DNA of 64,000 nt from Streptomyces sp. NBC_00102 (GCF_026343115.1 NZ_JAPEMC010000003.1:595521-659520); one strand, 5' to 3'; shown: positions 19,501 through 28,857, counted from the stretch's first letter. The notes: generated by a model from the letters alone, not told the origin. Numbers and translations are program-made.

Positions 19501-22500
19501 GAGACGACGGAGGGGCGGACGCTCGGCACGGTGTCGGCGTGGTTCCCCGAGCATCTGGCCGTGCCCGGTTACAGCTCGGCCGGCCGCAAGGGCTTCAACC
19601 CCATGGAGCACGCCGACTTCCAGAAGCATCTCGACGATTCACCGTTGTGGGTGATGGACTCGATGTCCGATCCCGGCAGCCTGTTGCGCGAGGTCCGGAC
19701 CCGGTTCGGCGAGCAGCTCGGCTCCCTCGACGCCGGCTCGCTGGCCGCCGTCGAGAAGTTCCTCGGCGCGGAGCACCTGCTCGGTGCTCTCCCTCTGCAA
19801 CGTGCGACAGGCCGCCCCGGCGGCAGTACGGGCACATGGTCGCCGGTCCTGCTGGACACGAGCGGCAACGCCCTCGGCATGTTCAAGGTCACGGCGGAGG
19901 TGACCCACCGCACGGGCAGGGAGATCCTGGTCGGTCCGAAGTACAGCCTGGAGCGTTTCCTGGATCGTCAGCGGAAGACCGACTCGCTGTCGAAGGTCTC
20001 CCAGGCGTACGACATCGCGGGCGGGGTCGGCTTCGTGCTCAACTCGATGCCGGGCGAGGCGGACAAGGCTTTCCGGGACTTCCACCTCGGCGGCTCCCTA
20101 CTGCCCAAGGGCGGCCACGTCTGGCAGAAGGACCGGAGTCTCGGGGCGGGCGCCACACACGGCGTGACACACAACATCCGCACCAACGGGGGGCACGTGC
20201 TCACCCCGGCAAACGTGGTCTACCGTGTGGAGTTCATCGCGGCGGACGGGAAGGCGACGGACCCTGTGCCGATGCCACCCACCCGGGTGCGGCTCAGGAT
20301 GCTCACCCCGCAGACCGCGACCGGCACCGTGCCGACGGCAGCCACACGGAAGCAGGCGCCCCCGGAGGTGGCGCGGCTCGACGCCATCGGCCTCACCACC
20401 ACCCCCCTGGCGGTGCACGGCGAAGGCGTCACCGAGGTACTGGAACAGGCACGGACCTGGCTTCTGGACAACGGCTACCTGCCACGTGAGGGCGAGCAGA
20501 ACGGCAGGTTGATGGACGAGGGCCTGGTCAAGGCCCGTCTGGAGAACTTGCGTAAACTCTCCCTGCTGGGTTCGCAGCACGGCCTGCTCGGCGCCATGGA
20601 CGAGCTGGTCGACGGCGGCATGGTCCTGTACTTCAACAAGCCCGGGTTCGGCGGCGGTGTGGACCACGTCCGGCTCCGCTTCACCCTGGACCGCGCGCCC
20701 GGGGACACCACCGCCCCCACCCATCGCACCTCGCTGAGCGATGTCCACCTGCCGAGCACCAGCAGTCTGTCCGTGCCCGGGACCAGCCAGCAGTCGTCGG
20801 GCAGTTCCTTCACCGTCCAGGCGGCCGGCCAGATAACCGGTATCGCAGGAGGTCATTTCAGGGGCGTGATCACGGGGGACTACAAGGGCACCTGGCAGAC
20901 GACGAACACCTCGACCGCCGCCGCGGGAGTCTCGCACTCCCAGATGATCATCACGACCCAGCAGACGACGGAGGTCTTCCGGGTCCCGGCCGTGTTCGCG
21001 GTCGAGATCACCGACGGGGCCGGTCCGCTGCCTGCCGCCACGTTCACGTCCGCCACCCGGCCCCAGACCGAGGGCCAGCCCCGGCCCGAACCGGTGACCA
21101 TCGACCTGGCGGTGCCGGAGAAGCGCACCGGGAACTTCTCGGAGGCGTACGGGGAGGCGGTGCTCCAGCCGCAGGGCACTCCGCTGCCTCCCGACGGGCA
21201 GACCTTCCTGCTGCCCGACAGCTCCCTCGTCGACGTCGTACGCGGCAGCAAGCAGCTGTACGAGGCGGTCAACGAGATCTTCGAGGGCCTCTCCGAGCCC
21301 CCGGTGGAGGAAGAGCGCACCGACGACGTCGAGCTGAATCAGCTGGGCAACGCCGGCGGTTCCGGCAGTGGCCCGACCCTGCCCGTTTCCAGCACGCAGG
21401 TTCCGGGGGACGCTGAATCGGTCAATACTCCCTCGACGTCGTCCTGGTGGGGGGCGGCGACCGAGGCCGCGAAGTCCGTCGCCGACTCGGTGCTGTCCAT
21501 GGCCACGGTGATCCGGCAGACCGTGTCCACCGGGGACCGCAGCGACCAGAGCATGCTGCTGCACGAGGCGCTGCACGCGCAGCTGACGCCCGCCGCGCTG
21601 ATGTCGCGCGCGCACCAGATGGTGAAGGGCGTCTTCGTCATCGACGACCTGTTCGTGCCGGGAGTGTCGGGCGGCACCGATCTGGTCGTCGAGGTGAAGG
21701 CCGTACTCACCAATCCGCAGGATCTGGGGACGGTCCGGCAGTACGGCGAGACCGACCTCGGTGCCACCGACAGCGCCTCCCACCAGGTCACGAGCACGGA
21801 ATCGCACCAGGGCGGCCCCGGGTTCACGGGGAAGTACGGCCAGAGCCCGGAGGAGGCCGAACAGGCCGCCGCCGGGCCTCCCGTCACCGATCCGTCCACT
21901 CCCGGCGCGTCGAAGCCGACCACCGGCGGCCTCGGTGTGAAGGGCGTCTACGGGCGGGGAAACAGCAGCTCGGTGACCACGTCGGCGTCGACCAGCATGA
22001 CGCGGGTCCCCACCGAGGGCGGTACCCAGCATCGGATCAGCGCGGACATCACCTACGAGGTGACCGTCCACCGGGGGCACCGGCGGGTATCGCCGCTGAA
22101 CCGCACCGCGGACTCGGTGACGCGCACGGTCCACGTGCCGGGCGGCATCACGTTCCTCGCCACGGCCGATCAGCTCCGGCGGAGCGGCCCGACGCTGGAG
22201 CCGCTCGCGGGCGAGGAGACCGGGCCGCCCCGCCCCGACACCGAACGGCTGCCGTACCGCTTCGTCGAGTACGGCGCGCTCGGGCTGGCGGCCGTCCTGG
22301 AGGCCACGCCCCTGGCGAAGCCGCATCCGCATCCGGCCGAGGCCGACGAGAACACCTCCCAGGAGCAGAGCTCCGTCGAGCAGACGGCCGGGGAGCCGGA
22401 GCCCGCCAACGGCGACCCGCGCCGGCCTCATCTGCTGCGCGAGAAGCTCACCGGCCTGGTCAGGAAGCACGCGCCGGGCAGCCTCACCCCCGGTCATCGG

Positions 22501-25500
22501 AACTACGTGCCCGGGCTGGCCCAGCGCATCGCGGACTACACCTCGCCCGCCGCCCTCGGCGCGCTGCCCGGACGCGGCAAGGACGGATCACTGAGCTTCA
22601 GCTTCCCGTACGCGAACGGCGTGACCACCCGTAACGTCACCGTGCGGGTGCAGGGCGAGCCCGCGTGGACGAAGGACCAGCTGCGTCTCGTGACCGGGCG
22701 CCGCAGCGACGCGGGGGCCGGGGTGGAGAACTTCTCCGCCCACTCCCCCGCGAACGTCACCGAGAGCCGGGGGCGTACCACCCGCTGGGGCTTCACGGTG
22801 CCGGGCAGCATCGTGGTGCCGACGTCCGAAGAGACCTCCCGCAAGGCGACCCTGAGCCCGTCCGGCAGCGGCTCGACAACCCGTTCGGACACCGTGAGCA
22901 GGACGCTCACCGCCGAGGACCGGCTGTGGCAACGCGTCGAAGGCGGCAACGAGTTCACTCTCGCGTACACCTTCACCGTCGATCTGCACATCGAGGGCGA
23001 TCCCGCCACCACTCGTCCGTACGAGAAGGTGGACGGACGGGTCACCCTGCGGTTCTCCGGGGACACCGACCAACAGCAGGCCCCGGAGACCCCGGCGGAG
23101 GAGCTTCTCCAGGGGATCGGCACCGAGGACCCGAGGCTCTCCGGTCCGCTGGCCACGGCGACACCGCTCCGGCCCACCGGCAACGAGGTCGCGTACGCGC
23201 TCAGCAACCAGCAGGACCTCCTGAACGCGGTGCGGGAGCTGGCGCCCGAGCTGGCCGGCGAGGGCGTCGGCTCCGGAAGCTCGTCGGAGGCGGCTGCCGC
23301 GCGGCTGACCGAACTGCTGCACGGCGGGAGCATCACCATGGACCCGGTTCGGGAGGCGGCCGGAGCGGGCGGGACCGTCACCGGGACCGCGACGCACCCC
23401 AGGGTCACCCTGTCGACGCAGGTGTTCCGGCCGCGCCTGATCGACACCACCAGGAACGTGGCGGTCGACCGGGTGCGGGTGACGGGCTTCAGCACGAGCT
23501 CCGGCTCCTCGATCTCCCGCAGCGGAGAATTCAGCCTGGGCGTGTCGGGAACCCTGGCCCCGGGGGGCGGCTTCGACGTCGGCGGATCGATACCCCTTCT
23601 CGCGTACCAGTCCGTCCCGGGCGGTCAGGGCGGCGGAGTGTCCGCACTCGCCCGGCACTGGGAGAAGACGGGCACCGCGGGCATGCCCGGCGCCGACCAG
23701 GGGCTGCGTACGCACGAGGTCGAGGTCGACACCGTCACCACGCTGACCGGTCCGAGCGGCGAGGTGCGGTACGCGACGGGCACCGCGTTGCTGCGGGTGC
23801 CCGAACGCGATCTGCTGGGCCTCGGCGTACTCCCCGAAGCACACCGCGGCGAGGGGGTGTGGGACCTGTCCGCACCGGACGTGCGGGACCTGACCGCCTC
23901 ACAGGTCGCACAGCTGATCACCGACTCCGACGACGTGCTGCCGCCGGGAGCCGTGGTGCAGCTGTGGCTGGACCTCGGGAGGAACCCCACCACGGACGAG
24001 CGCTTCGAGGCGCTCTACCGGGCGCGGTCCATCGCCCGGGAGAGCGGGCAGACCCTGGAACTGGCGCTGCGCGACGGCGACGGCACCCGCGTCTGGACCC
24101 TGGCCCCGGACAGCGACGAGATTCCCGACCGGAACGGCGTGCGAGAACAACTGCGCCACGCTCGTGACCAGTTGGAGCTGTTCGAGCAGACGTACGGCCG
24201 CCCGTCCGCCCTGGACCCGAAGCCGCGGGAAACGCTGCGGCGGGCCACCGATCTCCGCACCGCCGCCGATCGCGAACTGCAACGGGCGCGGCAGGCCCAC
24301 GCGGACCAGCAGGCTCTCGTGGCGGGTCTCGAACGCACGGAGACCGAGGCCCGGGACGCCCTGCGGACCGCCACCCGCATGCTGGAGTCCACCCGCGAGC
24401 GGCTCGCCGCGGCGGCCCCGGACCGGGGCGAGGCGCTGGCCCGGCGTCAGACCATACTGCTCGAAGCGGTGGCCGAGCTGGAGGGACACCTCACGGCGTA
24501 CGACGAGCTGCGGGCGGCCGCCGAGTCCAGCCATGAGGCGGAAACCCTGTTGAGGCAGGCGGTGCGGGCAGAGGACACCGCGCGGCTGCGGCTCGAGTGG
24601 CAAGGACTGACGGAGGTCGTCGGGCTGGCGAACACTCGGCTCGTCGAGATCGGGGTGGAACAGCTCGTCCTCGGCGACACCCTCGCGCGGGCACACCGGG
24701 ATGGCGCCGGGGTGTCAGGGCTCCCTGTGCCGCCGCTCTCGGACCCGACGACCCAGTCCCTTGCCTCGCTCACCCCTCAATGGCCCGTCCCGCAGTCCCC
24801 GTCGTCCCCGGACGACGGTTCGACACCGCCCCCGGCCGGGACGAACGACCCCCGCGAGGTGGGCGGCCGGACGGAGAATCCGGTGCTTCCGCACGAGGTG
24901 GCGGCGTTCCCGGAGACGAAGACGGCCGCCGTGCACAGCGAGCGCTTCGATCCGAAGCTGGTGCAGACGCGTGGCCGGGCGGGACTCCTCGACGGTTCGC
25001 TGACCCTGATCCGCAACCACGTGCGTCGGATCCGGATGCCGGACGGGCGGACGGTCCGGCAGTTCTACGTGACCCTGCCCGTGCGGCTCACCGACGGGCT
25101 GACCGCACAGGACCTGGCCTCGCTGCAGACCCGCCTCCAGTCGACCCTGGACGCCCATGTCAACAGCGGTTACATCCTTCCGGAGTCCGGTGACCAACTG
25201 CATGTCACGGTGGAGCTCGTGCAGTCGGCCGGACACAGCGAAGCGGTGACGCTGTCGCGGTCGGTCGGTCCGCCGGCCCGCGCCGACCAGCGCAGGTGGG
25301 ACGTCGGGCACAGCGACGCGGTGCTCACTCACGAAATCCTGCACTACCTCGGCCTGCCCGACGAGTACTCCGACGCCCGGGAGCGGCCCGAGGACCGCCA
25401 CCTGTTCCGGCGCGACGACCTGGCGAGCGGGGTGCGTCGCGAGGGCCTGATGGTGAGCACCCTCCAGGAGAACCTGGAGAACCTCCCGAACGACTACCTC

Positions 25501-28464
25501 GCCACGATCGAGCGGGTCAGCGAGAACGCGGTCGTCCCGCTGACCGCCACGACCGGCCGTACGACGCGGGAGGCCCTGAACGAGAACGGGAGCCCCAAGG
25601 AGAATCCGGAAGAGGAGAACCCGGAAGAGGAGGACCCGGAGCAGCAGGCCGTCCGGCAGCTCCGGATGGCGGAGCTCGCCGAACTGACCGCGCGCCGGGA
25701 GCTGGACCTGCTGCGTGCCGAGGCACGGATCGCCGCCGAGGACGGCGTCGGACCGCTCGGCGACGCGCCCTTCGCTCCCACCCCTGCCTCCGAACACGCC
25801 TCCGTCGACGACTCCGATGCCGCCGCGGAGCTGATGGCGATGGACCTCGACGAACCGGAGCCGACGGCATCGCAGGCGCCCCCGAACGCGACGCCGATGG
25901 ACCTCGACGAGCCGGCGCCGGTCGAGGTGTCAGAGTCCGAGCCCACCCACCCCGACCAGGTGTGGTCCGTACCCACCCCGGCCAACGCCCCACAGCCCGC
26001 CTCGATCGCCTATGTGAACCGGGCGTTCAGCGATCTCACCCCACCGGTGAGCCTCCACGACCTGACCGAGAACGAGTACCAAAACTGGCTGCGGAACAGT
26101 CTGCCGGACGATCCCGACCGGTCCGGCCAGGCGTTTCCGGTCTCCTACGTCGTCAACGCGATCGTCTCCGAGAACGAACTGCGCGACCACCCCGAGCGGC
26201 TTCAGGAGTTCCTGGACGCGGTCACCGAGAAGCTGGACGGCTTCCCCGGACGGGTGGCGGTCGTCATCGGTGTCAACGCTCGGGTGGAGCCGCCCGCCGG
26301 CGGGGGGCGCCAGACCAAGGCGGCCAAGGCCCTCAGTGCCGCCGCGAAGGAGGCCGACATCGCCGTGACCGTGCGCCGGGCGGCGCAGCAGACCACCTTC
26401 GCCCGCCCGCTGGCCCTGGTACCGATGGCCATGACCTGGGGAAGCGGCGACACCTTCCCGTTCGGGACGGCCCGCAACAACGTGCTGGTGAGCCACGCCA
26501 ACCGCCATCTGGTGCGATCGATGATGGACCGGCGGACACACCCGTACATCTCCTTCATGGACTTCGACACCTACCCGCACGTGGTGTCCACGCGCGACGG
26601 CACGACGACCCGGGACACGCACATCTTCAGCTGGTTCGAATCCCGGCTGGAGACAGGCGAGGACACCCTGCCGCTGCGTCCGCTGATGATGTCGGGCGGC
26701 TACCGGCTGCCGCGCCCCGACGAGACGGCAGCGATCGCACGGCTGAAGCGGCTCACCGAGAGCCGCTACGAGGCGCTGCTGGCCGAGATGGAAAAGGAGA
26801 GAACCTCGTCGTTCGAGGAAATGCTGGAGACGGTCCGGAAGGAGATCACCCACGACATGCGGGTACGGACCCGGCTGCGCGGCCTGCACCCGTTGTTGCC
26901 GTACTCCCCCGAGCCGAACCTCTTCGTGGACGCGGCAGCCGTCCTGCTCAGGGGTGCGCAGGACCGGCACGCACTGCGCTTCGGGCCGGGCGGGGCGGAG
27001 TTCCACAACCTGAGTCAGTCGCTGAACCGGATCAACGCGTGGGAGCTGCGGGAGGATCTGCCGCTGCCCGGCCCGCCCGCCCGGCACAGCGACCCCGTCA
27101 CCGACCTCAGGCAGTGGTGGGCGCACCAGCAGCGGCTCGAAGCCCAGCACACCCGGCGCAAGGTCGCCGCCGAGAACCAGGTACTGCCGCGCCGCGGCAC
27201 CGCCTTCGTCGTGGAGTTCGAGCAGGCGGCGCTCCTCACCGACCTGTCCCGGCTGGTCGCGGGCCGCTGGGCGACCGGGTCACTGCCCCAGGACCACGTG
27301 GGGCTCACCAACCCGTTCCAGCGGATGTTCCACCAGAACCAACCCGGACAGGGCAACATCCAGGCGGGCCGCAGAGGACTCGCGCTGGCGCCCTTCCGTG
27401 ACATCTGGGGGCTCCCGGAATACCAGGACGAGGAGGTCCTGGAGCTCCCGACGTACCTGGCCGACGGGAGCCCGCACCCTGCCGCCCGGGTCTCCGGCAT
27501 GAAGGGCCGGCCCCTGCGGGGCAACGCCACCCAGCGGGTGCACACCAACAATCCGCTGTGGCCGGTGCACCACACCGCCCCGCCGGCCCACGGCGCCCCC
27601 GTGCTCGACCGGGCCCCCGGACTGGCGGCGGGTCTCGACCCGCGCCTCGGGGTACCGGGAGTGAACCCGGTCAGCGTGTCCATCTCCGACAAGGTGTCAG
27701 GAGAACCGGACCCGCTCATCTGGGCGGGTCTCGACCCGAACAGCGTCAGGCTGTTCTCCCGCGCGCTCGCGCTGAGCGCGGACAACCCGTACTTCCTCGA
27801 CCATCTGCGCTACTTCGCGCACGAGTACCTGCCGTCCTTCCGTACCGGCCACGTGCCGGCCGGGCAGCTCGTACCGGCGCTCGGGGCCTCCGGAACCCTC
27901 TTCCGGGCACTCGGGAACGTGCAGCTCGGGACGGGCGGCGAAAGTGCCCTCCAGTCGGTCTGGCGGGGGCTGTACACGAACACGAACTCCCTCCACCAGG
28001 TCGGCGTCCTGGTCGCGGAGGCAGGCAAGCAGGGCATCGGCGTCGAGGAACTCTTCACCCGGCTGGCCACCGGCGCCCTGCACTCCCCCGGCCAGAGCTT
28101 CACGGACCTGCGCGGCGGGCAGGGGTTCTCCCTGGGCCCCGACGCGCACTTCCTGCTCGACCAGTACGCCTCCGCCCTCGGCATGAACATCGAGGTGCGG
28201 CTGCCGAACGGCGAGACGTACGCCACGCAGTCGTCGAGGGGCAGTGTCTCCCAGCTCCTGGCGATCGAGTGGACCGCCCAGGGCCCGGGCGAGTGGGGCT
28301 GGAGTGCCCACCTGGAAGATCTGCCGGAGACCGGCTCCAAGCGCTCCTCGGACGGCAGCCACACCGGCCGCGTCCCCCCGCGACTGCGGCGGGGCGGTAC
28401 GACCGGGCTCACCTTCATGATGCAGGGCACCGGCCTGAACAGCGGAGCGGGGGGCCCGACATGA
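16549..28464 (+). CDS. Giant multidomain T7SS-associated protein, candidate polymorphic effector
   Basis: A 3,971-residue protein starting at TTG, 3 bases after the preceding stop, with GGGAAGAG upstream. Residues 1-100 resemble the WXG100-like N-terminus of CpnT-type T7SS toxins (CAWLFAALTGE, then a GDEDKLFALAEV helix). Residues about 108-185 hold two hydrophobic segments. Residues about 460-760 are Ser/Thr/Pro-rich with a polyproline run. From about 760 to 2530 come four divergent beta-rich modules (see findings). About 2530-2720 is a coiled coil. An HExxH zincin motif HEILHYLGLPDE has His2928, Glu2929 and His2932. A repeated MDLDEP linker follows near 3100. A GT-A-like segment (about 3170-3450) has GTARNN at 3306-3311 and DFD at 3338-3340. 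About 520 further C-terminal residues are unassigned. There is no Sec signal. Its place in the T7SS operon argues for T7SS export. The enzymatic calls are motif-level only. Confidence 0.85.
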   Translation: MSLEFPPDCAWLFAALTGEVPPNGDEDKLFALAEVHKDLHGKLNNDMKQQIAAALGYTSESFDGDAAAMYQAAMKSFIGEEGLNYFDAVADQAQLLATFTRKAATQLQYTKYMIIAQLVELLFEAVVAAALAFFFGASIQAYLAKCAIVRFLIRSWLGRALMTLLMHQLINVGMGVAMDLLVQWSQLNKGTRDEYEGDLTKGAALSGMIQGLLAGPFQFLGNKLGKRLADIFGKGGGKQLGKELDNAFPQPPVQGPKGPKGVGPKAPKTFGEDFAKNFAYDLPPTVGPGGKAAGDKFVRNIGETFSKHLGGEKAGAVGRDWARTLLENTGKKDLPQLLENALKPLAKEGNGALGKILGQGAADQLGRSAIRAMAQSGVHGITEGVSEGAHAAVSEGFYNLFFSDDHTFSTSGLTFGSGMVEGRVGHILEGAGGKLGADLRNRTLEAGFKLPGAGLESSGAHTGSESGGAGSNTAGGPGVQPNPIVVSDEPALDPSDTSSPLSADDDSTEPDTYSPPSPQMYDDEGFALLDVSGPSRDDQGNVVGDDENDENDDTGKDARQPVVPAPPTMPRGTNVPLTTTASTPPASTASVPANSTSKSTISTQETTASSPSGPVNGPNTTSTEAVAEQEMERPEEDPKQDQEKGRNEEQERTSASTGQNSTPRTLSQPLTPFSAESRLAVDTGAPNLATSNAPREEPHTAITIEPDVSTAPTAEINANSSTNANASTSTSTDVFTDIASHAHGGADNSTPPPPPPPPPASNVWLSDEVRRFGTDASEGVSGVHLAPIPDQVAAALQQQALDALETASGTLPETERAEVRARLAELLSPQALQDNRLMLLSQDGHPITLTVDGKQRSLAVQLRLEKPKRSTLFGAGRHTPPHNNEQRHAATFDSTSTASTTSVRTISLAPLSNAFSVVAGILTHVPVALNFNITHQQRTLSTTVSSAITSTSLLRSSEPAALFDYTARGKVWEVTSPSSPETAPETTEGRTLGTVSAWFPEHLAVPGYSSAGRKGFNPMEHADFQKHLDDSPLWVMDSMSDPGSLLREVRTRFGEQLGSLDAGSLAAVEKFLGAEHLLGALPLQRATGRPGGSTGTWSPVLLDTSGNALGMFKVTAEVTHRTGREILVGPKYSLERFLDRQRKTDSLSKVSQAYDIAGGVGFVLNSMPGEADKAFRDFHLGGSLLPKGGHVWQKDRSLGAGATHGVTHNIRTNGGHVLTPANVVYRVEFIAADGKATDPVPMPPTRVRLRMLTPQTATGTVPTAATRKQAPPEVARLDAIGLTTTPLAVHGEGVTEVLEQARTWLLDNGYLPREGEQNGRLMDEGLVKARLENLRKLSLLGSQHGLLGAMDELVDGGMVLYFNKPGFGGGVDHVRLRFTLDRAPGDTTAPTHRTSLSDVHLPSTSSLSVPGTSQQSSGSSFTVQAAGQITGIAGGHFRGVITGDYKGTWQTTNTSTAAAGVSHSQMIITTQQTTEVFRVPAVFAVEITDGAGPLPAATFTSATRPQTEGQPRPEPVTIDLAVPEKRTGNFSEAYGEAVLQPQGTPLPPDGQTFLLPDSSLVDVVRGSKQLYEAVNEIFEGLSEPPVEEERTDDVELNQLGNAGGSGSGPTLPVSSTQVPGDAESVNTPSTSSWWGAATEAAKSVADSVLSMATVIRQTVSTGDRSDQSMLLHEALHAQLTPAALMSRAHQMVKGVFVIDDLFVPGVSGGTDLVVEVKAVLTNPQDLGTVRQYGETDLGATDSASHQVTSTESHQGGPGFTGKYGQSPEEAEQAAAGPPVTDPSTPGASKPTTGGLGVKGVYGRGNSSSVTTSASTSMTRVPTEGGTQHRISADITYEVTVHRGHRRVSPLNRTADSVTRTVHVPGGITFLATADQLRRSGPTLEPLAGEETGPPRPDTERLPYRFVEYGALGLAAVLEATPLAKPHPHPAEADENTSQEQSSVEQTAGEPEPANGDPRRPHLLREKLTGLVRKHAPGSLTPGHRNYVPGLAQRIADYTSPAALGALPGRGKDGSLSFSFPYANGVTTRNVTVRVQGEPAWTKDQLRLVTGRRSDAGAGVENFSAHSPANVTESRGRTTRWGFTVPGSIVVPTSEETSRKATLSPSGSGSTTRSDTVSRTLTAEDRLWQRVEGGNEFTLAYTFTVDLHIEGDPATTRPYEKVDGRVTLRFSGDTDQQQAPETPAEELLQGIGTEDPRLSGPLATATPLRPTGNEVAYALSNQQDLLNAVRELAPELAGEGVGSGSSSEAAAARLTELLHGGSITMDPVREAAGAGGTVTGTATHPRVTLSTQVFRPRLIDTTRNVAVDRVRVTGFSTSSGSSISRSGEFSLGVSGTLAPGGGFDVGGSIPLLAYQSVPGGQGGGVSALARHWEKTGTAGMPGADQGLRTHEVEVDTVTTLTGPSGEVRYATGTALLRVPERDLLGLGVLPEAHRGEGVWDLSAPDVRDLTASQVAQLITDSDDVLPPGAVVQLWLDLGRNPTTDERFEALYRARSIARESGQTLELALRDGDGTRVWTLAPDSDEIPDRNGVREQLRHARDQLELFEQTYGRPSALDPKPRETLRRATDLRTAADRELQRARQAHADQQALVAGLERTETEARDALRTATRMLESTRERLAAAAPDRGEALARRQTILLEAVAELEGHLTAYDELRAAAESSHEAETLLRQAVRAEDTARLRLEWQGLTEVVGLANTRLVEIGVEQLVLGDTLARAHRDGAGVSGLPVPPLSDPTTQSLASLTPQWPVPQSPSSPDDGSTPPPAGTNDPREVGGRTENPVLPHEVAAFPETKTAAVHSERFDPKLVQTRGRAGLLDGSLTLIRNHVRRIRMPDGRTVRQFYVTLPVRLTDGLTAQDLASLQTRLQSTLDAHVNSGYILPESGDQLHVTVELVQSAGHSEAVTLSRSVGPPARADQRRWDVGHSDAVLTHEILHYLGLPDEYSDARERPEDRHLFRRDDLASGVRREGLMVSTLQENLENLPNDYLATIERVSENAVVPLTATTGRTTREALNENGSPKENPEEENPEEEDPEQQAVRQLRMAELAELTARRELDLLRAEARIAAEDGVGPLGDAPFAPTPASEHASVDDSDAAAELMAMDLDEPEPTASQAPPNATPMDLDEPAPVEVSESEPTHPDQVWSVPTPANAPQPASIAYVNRAFSDLTPPVSLHDLTENEYQNWLRNSLPDDPDRSGQAFPVSYVVNAIVSENELRDHPERLQEFLDAVTEKLDGFPGRVAVVIGVNARVEPPAGGGRQTKAAKALSAAAKEADIAVTVRRAAQQTTFARPLALVPMAMTWGSGDTFPFGTARNNVLVSHANRHLVRSMMDRRTHPYISFMDFDTYPHVVSTRDGTTTRDTHIFSWFESRLETGEDTLPLRPLMMSGGYRLPRPDETAAIARLKRLTESRYEALLAEMEKERTSSFEEMLETVRKEITHDMRVRTRLRGLHPLLPYSPEPNLFVDAAAVLLRGAQDRHALRFGPGGAEFHNLSQSLNRINAWELREDLPLPGPPARHSDPVTDLRQWWAHQQRLEAQHTRRKVAAENQVLPRRGTAFVVEFEQAALLTDLSRLVAGRWATGSLPQDHVGLTNPFQRMFHQNQPGQGNIQAGRRGLALAPFRDIWGLPEYQDEEVLELPTYLADGSPHPAARVSGMKGRPLRGNATQRVHTNNPLWPVHHTAPPAHGAPVLDRAPGLAAGLDPRLGVPGVNPVSVSISDKVSGEPDPLIWAGLDPNSVRLFSRALALSADNPYFLDHLRYFAHEYLPSFRTGHVPAGQLVPALGASGTLFRALGNVQLGTGGESALQSVWRGLYTNTNSLHQVGVLVAEAGKQGIGVEELFTRLATGALHSPGQSFTDLRGGQGFSLGPDAHFLLDQYASALGMNIEVRLPNGETYATQSSRGSVSQLLAIEWTAQGPGEWGWSAHLEDLPETGSKRSSDGSHTGRVPPRLRRGGTTGLTFMMQGTGLNSGAGGPT

Positions 28465-28763
28465 CCGGCACGCGGGGAGAGCGGGCAGCCATGACGGCGG
28501 GAGAGCCCGTGGACGGCTGGGAGCCGGCATCGCGGGTTGCGGCCGCCGAGTCCGAATGGGCGCTGCGCCAGGCGGAACTGCGCGTGGCGGGAGCCCGGTT
28601 GGCGGCGGTGCGGCAAGGGGCTGCGAGCGCCGGTCCGCCGGCGGCGGCCGAAGACGGCGCCACGCCGTCACCCGCCCCCGGCCCCGTGCACTCGGCGCTC
28701 TCCGACTTCACCCTGGAGATCCTCACCGGTGGGCCCGCCACCGGCCCTGCGGGTCCGGCATGA
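28461..28763 (+). CDS. Small protein overlapping the giant gene; partner or immunity candidate
   Basis: A 100-residue protein whose ATG overlaps the stop of the giant gene by 4 bases (ATGA), so its translation is tied to that of the giant. The middle is one alanine/arginine-rich helix (about residues 25-55). The rest is Pro/Gly/Ala-rich and probably disordered, with a short hydrophobic helix near the end (SALSDFTLEILTG). There is no signal peptide or membrane helix. I recognise no family. It could be an immunity or chaperone protein for the giant, but it is small and low in complexity for an immunity protein. Confidence 0.65.
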   Translation: MTGTRGERAAMTAGEPVDGWEPASRVAAAESEWALRQAELRVAGARLAAVRQGAASAGPPAAAEDGATPSPAPGPVHSALSDFTLEILTGGPATGPAGPA

Positions 28764-28857
28764 ACACCCGGGAGCTATGGTCAGCGTCCCGACCAGGAAC
28801 GATCGTTGATGGAGGGTCAGTGCAGCGCAGCAGCTTCACCCGTCGGGAGGGCTCCCG

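Noticed and set aside
16549..28464. Reading the giant as a 'lonely Cys' family protein
   Set aside because: I find cysteines only in the first 150 residues and no repeated single-Cys domain, so the label is not supported.
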